64,000 bases of DNA from Bacillota bacterium (GTDB taxonomy: Bacteria > Bacillota_I > Bacilli_A > RFN20 > CAG-288), in the NCBI GenBank assembly GCA_023398335.1, contig JAEWSJ010000006.1, forward strand, positions 62,001 to 126,000, written 5' to 3'. Both the position numbers and the translations under genes were made by a program. The notes below the pieces were generated by a model. That model was not told the DNA's origin and searched no databases. It was given only the letters and a program-made list of their open reading frames with translations. The stretch's first letter is position 1. Every line of letters begins with the position of its first letter. This document shows, piece after piece, positions 59,755-64,000 of this stretch.

Positions 59755-62649
59755 ATGAATAATTATTTAAAGATTGAGAGCAAATATATTAAAGATATTG
59801 ACTCGGAAGTCACAATTTATCGTCATATTAAATCAGGTGCGAGAATATGCACAATGAAAAATACTGATCCAAATAAAGTGTTTGCAATTGCATTTAGAAC
59901 ACCTGCCAAGGATTCAACTGGTTTAACCCATATTTTAGAACACTCTGTTCTTTGCGGATCAGATAAATATCCGGTGAAGGATCCATTTGTTGAATTACTT
60001 AAGGGTTCGCTAAATACTTTTTTGAACGCATTTACTTATCCTGATAAAACTTGTTATCCAGTAGCTTCATTAAATTTGGCGGATTTTAAGAATTTAATGA
60101 GTGTTTATCTTGATTCGGTTTTTAATCCTAACATTTATAAGCATAAGGAAATATTTTTACAAGAAGGATGGCATTATCAAATAACAGATAAAAATGATCC
60201 ATTGACGATTAATGGTGTTGTTTATAATGAAATGAAAGGATCATTTTCAAGTAAAGATACAATTCTTTTTAATGCTGTTCAAAGCTCATTATTACGAAAT
60301 ACAAGTTACAACTTTATCTCTGGTGGTGATCCAAAACATATTCCAGAATTATCTTATGAAGATTTCTTAGATTTTCATAAGAAATACTACAGTCCATCAA
60401 ATTCTTATATTTATGTTTATGGTGACATCGATATGGAAGAAAGACTAGAGTATCTTGACCAAGAATATTTATCTAAGTACGATATTGTTGATTTTGATAC
60501 CAAGATTAAGACGCAACGTAGCTTTACTAAAACTGTAGAAGTTACAGAGTATTACCCAATAAGTAATGAAGAAGATGAAGAAGAGAAAGCCACAATAGTT
60601 TATTCATATTTACTTCCAAAAAATATTGATCGAATTGCACTTGGTATTCTTGATACAGTCATGATTGATTCTCCAGCGTCATTATTTACCAAGAGACTTC
60701 TTGAAAGAAATTTATGTAAGAGTGTTTCTGGTGGCTTTGAATCTGAGATTAACCAACCATGTTTCTTAATAATTTGTGAAGGAAGCGATGTTTCAAAGAA
60801 AGACGAGATAAAACGTACCATTGATGAAGTGTTTGAAGAATACATCAATGGAGGTTTAGATCACTCCTACATTGAATCAACAATATGTTTTGAAGAATTT
60901 AAGCAAAGAGAAAAGAATGCTGGATATATTCCAGTTGGGCTTCTTTATATCATGTCCTCATTGTCTTCTTGGTTGTACGATGATTCAAAACCATACGCAC
61001 ATCTTGAAAATTTAAAACATTTTAAGAAATTGAAAAAAGTATTAGATACAGATTATTTTGAAAAAGTATTAACGAAATGCTTTGTCGATAATAAATCACG
61101 CTCCTTAGTGTGTCTTGTACCTTCAAAGACTTTAAAAAGCAAGAATGATATAAAACTTAAAAAACAACTTGCGGACTATAAAAAATCCTTGTCTGATAAA
61201 CAATTAGATGAACTAATTGAAATGAATAAGAACTTAGTAAAGTATCAAGAAGCAGAGCCAACTAAAGAAGAAATAGATACCTTACCAAAGCTTACTATTG
61301 ATGATATCAAAGAAGGCGAAGATCTTCTCGAATGTAAAAAAGATAAAATTGATGATATTGTAACTTATAAAGCTTTTGATAACTCTAAAGGCATTGGTTA
61401 TTGTAAATACTTTTTTGATGTATCAGATATCGACAAGAAGGATTTACCATATCTTAAAATATTAAGTTCGTTATTATTTGAATTAAGAACTGATAAGAAA
61501 GATGAAACCGAACTTGATAAAGAAGAAAACATCATTTCTGGTGAAATGAAAGCTAAGATAAATAAAAGCTTTAATAACAATATTAAATTATTTTTCGAAG
61601 TTGGTTATAGTGCTTTATATGAAAACATTGGAAAATGTAATAACTTAGTTAAAGAAGTTTTGTTTGAAAGTAAACTTGATAATAATTCTAAAGTTAAAGA
61701 AAAGGTTGATGAATTATGTATCGCATTTGAAGATAAAATTATATCTCGTGGCGACGTATATGCTTCCTTAAGAGCTTCTTCTTACGTAGATGAAAATTAC
61801 TATAACAATGAATTGATATCTGGAATTTCTTTTCTTGATTTTGTTAAGGATTTGTCTAAGAATTATGCATCAAGAGAGAAAGAATTAATGGCAACACTAA
61901 AAAGACTTATAGCTACATATTTTGTTTCTTCGCGATTATTTGTAAGTTATGGTGGTGAGAAAAAAGGATATAGAGAATTTGTTTCTAGCGTCAAAGACTT
62001 TGTTTCTTGTCTTCCACAAGGTGAAAAGGTCAAAGTTACTAAATCTTCTTTTGTTCCTAAATTAGTTAATGAAGCAATCGAAACTGAAGGAGACGTTTGT
62101 TATGTTGTTCGCGCGATGAATAATTTAGTGGATAAAATTAATTACAAAGATATAGGGGCATATTCAGTCTTAAATGTCTTAATTGATTTTGATTATTTAT
62201 GGGCGAACGTAAGAGTAAAAGGTGGCGCTTATGGTTGTAGTTTAGCTATGACAAAATTTGGTCAAATTAGATTAAGTTCATTTAGAGATCCTAATTTAGC
62301 AGCAACTGATAAAGTATATATGAACACTCCAAAATTCATATCAAATATTAAATGCAATAAGGAAGAATTATTGAAGTTTAAGATTGGTGCTATATCGAGA
62401 ATTCAAGGTCCGTTTAATGCCGTTGGTAGATTATCACAAGCATTGGAATATAAACTTGCAGGTTATACAAATGAGATGATTAAGCAAAATCGAAATGAAA
62501 TTATTCTAACTACCGAACAAGATTTGGTTGATTCGGCTAAGATGATGGAAAAAGCTTTAGAAATATCAAATCTATGCGTTGTTGGCAATTCGAAAATTAT
62601 TGAAGAGAACAAAGACAAATTTGATGTTATTCGTAAATTAGTTAAGTAA
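59755..62649 (+). CDS. M16C metallopeptidase (PreP/insulinase-like)
   Basis: This 964-residue peptidase keeps the full zinc site: His-Ile-Leu-Glu-His (about residues 59-63) in Gly-Leu-Thr-His-Ile-Leu-Glu-His-Ser-Val-Leu-Cys-Gly-Ser. A downstream Glu lies in Val-Tyr-Asn-Glu-Met-Lys-Gly (about 158-164). The single chain with two M16 halves is the PreP/falcilysin subclass, which degrades free peptides and unfolded fragments. The Tyr-Pro-Asp-Lys-Thr segment near 100 is usual. No signal peptide is visible, so it acts in the cytosol. It contrasts with the three zinc-less M16 proteins near 11-15 kb. GAGAGGAAA is its ribosome site. Confidence 0.95.
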   Translation: MNNYLKIESKYIKDIDSEVTIYRHIKSGARICTMKNTDPNKVFAIAFRTPAKDSTGLTHILEHSVLCGSDKYPVKDPFVELLKGSLNTFLNAFTYPDKTCYPVASLNLADFKNLMSVYLDSVFNPNIYKHKEIFLQEGWHYQITDKNDPLTINGVVYNEMKGSFSSKDTILFNAVQSSLLRNTSYNFISGGDPKHIPELSYEDFLDFHKKYYSPSNSYIYVYGDIDMEERLEYLDQEYLSKYDIVDFDTKIKTQRSFTKTVEVTEYYPISNEEDEEEKATIVYSYLLPKNIDRIALGILDTVMIDSPASLFTKRLLERNLCKSVSGGFESEINQPCFLIICEGSDVSKKDEIKRTIDEVFEEYINGGLDHSYIESTICFEEFKQREKNAGYIPVGLLYIMSSLSSWLYDDSKPYAHLENLKHFKKLKKVLDTDYFEKVLTKCFVDNKSRSLVCLVPSKTLKSKNDIKLKKQLADYKKSLSDKQLDELIEMNKNLVKYQEAEPTKEEIDTLPKLTIDDIKEGEDLLECKKDKIDDIVTYKAFDNSKGIGYCKYFFDVSDIDKKDLPYLKILSSLLFELRTDKKDETELDKEENIISGEMKAKINKSFNNNIKLFFEVGYSALYENIGKCNNLVKEVLFESKLDNNSKVKEKVDELCIAFEDKIISRGDVYASLRASSYVDENYYNNELISGISFLDFVKDLSKNYASREKELMATLKRLIATYFVSSRLFVSYGGEKKGYREFVSSVKDFVSCLPQGEKVKVTKSSFVPKLVNEAIETEGDVCYVVRAMNNLVDKINYKDIGAYSVLNVLIDFDYLWANVRVKGGAYGCSLAMTKFGQIRLSSFRDPNLAATDKVYMNTPKFISNIKCNKEELLKFKIGAISRIQGPFNAVGRLSQALEYKLAGYTNEMIKQNRNEIILTTEQDLVDSAKMMEKALEISNLCVVGNSKIIEENKDKFDVIRKLVK

Positions 62650-62651
62650 AC

Positions 62652-62688
62652 AAAAAGCCAGTTCGGAATTGTACAGAGCTGGCTTTTT
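62652..62688. terminator. Bidirectional terminator between M16C peptidase and PFK
   Basis: AAAAAGCCAG pairs with CTGGCTTTTT around an 17-base loop. The flanking A and T runs suit both convergent genes. Confidence 0.85.
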
Positions 62689-62693
62689 AAATC

Positions 62694-63908
62694 TTATTTT
62701 ATTTTAGAAAATCTAACAACTCCATTGACAAACTTAGAGTTGTTTTCACCTATAAGCAATGGAGTAATATAGGTTTCAAACTCTTTTGTCATGAAGTTTC
62801 CTTCTTTGTTAATCATGCTGATTGGAACGATTTTTTCAACGTTAGCTACATTTTCTAATTTACAAGTAACGTATTTAATTTTGTATGGAAGAGAAGATAC
62901 TCTTTCTATACAAACCATCTTTCCACTTTGGCCTTTAAGTGCAAACTCCAAGGCTTTTTCGCCTGTCTTAATTGCTTCTTTAACATCGGTTAAAGAAGAC
63001 AAATGTGTGGCTGAACGTTGGAGTAAAGAAGGCTCAATACTTCTGGTGTTATATCCTTTTTCTTGTAATAAATTTGAAAGATATAATCCAACTCCACCCA
63101 TTTGTGAATGTCCAAAAGCATCTTTAGATTTTTGTTCGGAAATAAAGTTTCCATTCTTGTCTTTAATACCTTCTGATACTGCAACTAAGCAGGAATTTTT
63201 ATTGTTGTATATTTTTGTTACATCAGCAATAAATTTATCTAAATCAAATGGTACTTCAGGAAGATAAATTAAATCAGGACCATAGCCATTGATGGAAGCA
63301 ATATAACTAGATGCTGTTAACCATCCAGCGTTACGTCCCATAATCTCAACGATATTTATTCGTCCTTTTGGATAACACTTTGAATCATATCCTAATTCCA
63401 TAATCGAATTAATTAAGTATTTTGCAGTTGAGGCGAAGCCAGGAGTATGGTCAGTTAATGGTAAATCATTATCGATAGTTTTTGGAATACCAATAACGCG
63501 ACAATCGTATTTTACTGTTTTTAAATATCGATTTATTTTATCGCAGGTATCCATCGAATCATTTCCACCATTGTAGAAAAAATAACGTATGTTATACTTT
63601 TGAAATATTTTCAAAATAATTTTATAGGCGGTATCGTCTTCTTTGAAGTCTTTTAATTTGTATCTAACAGAGCCGAAGGCAGCACCTGGAGTGTGAGGAA
63701 GAAGCTCGATATCCTCTTTATTTTGCGTATCAATGTCGTAAAGGTTATCTTCTAAGATACCTTTAATTCCATTTTTTGCAGCGTAGATTTTACCGATTAC
63801 ATCACGGTGCTTATTCGCACATTTAATTACTCCATAGGCAGAAGAATTGATTACTGGAGATGGTCCTCCAGATTGTCCGTAAAGAACGTTTCCTTTTAAT
63901 ACCGACAT
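62694..63908 (-). CDS. 6-phosphofructokinase, PPi-dependent type
   Basis: This 404-residue enzyme phosphorylates fructose-6-phosphate. The phosphodonor loop Gly-Gln-Ser-Gly-Gly-Pro-Ser-Pro-Val (about residues 9-17) and Gly-Gly-Asn-Asp-Ser-Met-Asp (about 113-119) carry the features of pyrophosphate-using enzymes, in which Asp replaces a Gly of the ATP-type. The catalytic Pro-Lys-Thr-Ile-Asp-Asn-Asp (about 139-145) and Glu-Ile-Met-Gly-Arg-Asn-Ala-Gly (about 183-190) are intact. PPi-PFK is common in gut anaerobes and can run both ways. AGAAAGGAA precedes the ATG. A partial CobW-like gene lies just upstream. Confidence 0.92.
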   Translation of the reverse strand: MSVLKGNVLYGQSGGPSPVINSSAYGVIKCANKHRDVIGKIYAAKNGIKGILEDNLYDIDTQNKEDIELLPHTPGAAFGSVRYKLKDFKEDDTAYKIILKIFQKYNIRYFFYNGGNDSMDTCDKINRYLKTVKYDCRVIGIPKTIDNDLPLTDHTPGFASTAKYLINSIMELGYDSKCYPKGRINIVEIMGRNAGWLTASSYIASINGYGPDLIYLPEVPFDLDKFIADVTKIYNNKNSCLVAVSEGIKDKNGNFISEQKSKDAFGHSQMGGVGLYLSNLLQEKGYNTRSIEPSLLQRSATHLSSLTDVKEAIKTGEKALEFALKGQSGKMVCIERVSSLPYKIKYVTCKLENVANVEKIVPISMINKEGNFMTKEFETYITPLLIGENNSKFVNGVVRFSKIK

Positions 63909-63924
63909 AAAGATTTCCTTTCTT

Positions 63925-64000
63925 TTATAAGTCGACTAAGCAATCATCAAAAGCTTTTTTAATCTTATCTACGTTAATATCTTGTCCTATAATAACGATT
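63925..64000 (-). CDS. 3' end of a CobW/P47K-like GTPase gene (cut by window edge)
   Basis: The last 25 codons at the right edge, read on the minus strand, encode Val-Ile-Ile-Gly-Gln-Asp-Ile-Asn-Val-Asp-Lys-Ile and Ala-Phe-Asp-Asp-Cys-Leu, ending in TAA. This resembles the C-terminal end of CobW-type metal chaperone GTPases, where a strand with Ile-Gly is followed by an Ala-Leu-Asp-x-Cys-Leu helix. The gene lies 16 bases upstream of the PFK start. The match is short and the assignment tentative. Confidence 0.5.
   Translation of the reverse strand, partial: IVIIGQDINVDKIKKAFDDCLVDL

Overview
The window looks like a chromosomal segment of an AT-rich, anaerobic, Bacillota-type bacterium (Bacilli or Mollicutes-adjacent lineage) that uses the standard code: TGA is a stop (recX and the flippase gene end in it) and TGG encodes Trp. 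Evidence for the lineage is the Bacillus-like gene order (ftsK followed by YmfF/YmfH-type genes; ezrA-nifS-thiI; infC-rpmI-rplT), a GlgC/GlgD pair, a rubrerythrin, a PPi-type phosphofructokinase, and a lysine riboswitch, L20-type leader and Bacillus-like tmRNA tag start. The species cannot be named from the sequence alone.

Layout. 1-3.9 kb: 3' end of a 5'-nucleotidase gene, then a minus-strand group with galE and three membrane proteins of unknown function, one with an Asn/Gln-rich tail. 4-8.6 kb: a flippase-like membrane protein, a GT4 glycosyltransferase, recX and a YhaM-type exoribonuclease, translationally coupled. 8.7-18.3 kb: ftsK, three consecutive M16-like proteins without the zinc site, acpS, pullulanase and plsC. 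18.4-24 kb: a condensin-like jetA-jetB-jetC operon without the nuclease jetD. 24-27.1 kb: a lysine-riboswitch-controlled ABC importer whose binding protein appears circularly permuted and whose ATPase carries an extra helical insertion. 27.3-32.6 kb: a membrane protein, glgC-glgD-glgA and a guanylate kinase. 32.8-33.4 kb: initiator tRNA and tmRNA. 33.4-38.9 kb: an accessory-looking stretch with an IS30 remnant, a TetR/antiporter pair and an ArsR-controlled arsenic/thiol set. 38.9-47.1 kb: cupin-HD-GYP protein, M18 aminopeptidase, rubrerythrin, LacI-type regulator, ezrA, nifS, thiI. 47.1-49.9 kb: a nonsense-interrupted ComEC-like lipoprotein and the infC operon, whose first gene appears to start at AUC. 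49.9-59.6 kb: a four-gene operon of large secreted proteins behind a c-di-GMP-I riboswitch. 59.7-64 kb: an active-type PreP-like M16C peptidase, a PPi-type phosphofructokinase and the 3' end of a CobW-like gene.

Together. GlgC/D/A and pullulanase form a glycogen synthesis and debranching set. The lysine leader gives a substrate for the odd ABC importer. The c-di-GMP leader ties the giant surface-protein operon to second-messenger control, and an HD-GYP protein (a c-di-GMP phosphodiesterase family) is encoded 10 kb away. The arsenic cluster shares one operator motif (ATATTGATA/TATCAATAT) at three sites.

The strongest candidates for something undescribed are the permuted binding protein with its insertion-bearing ATPase, the JetD-less JetABC operon, the run of three zinc-less M16 proteins and the c-di-GMP-controlled secreted operon. 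No CRISPR array, prophage or intact insertion sequence was seen.
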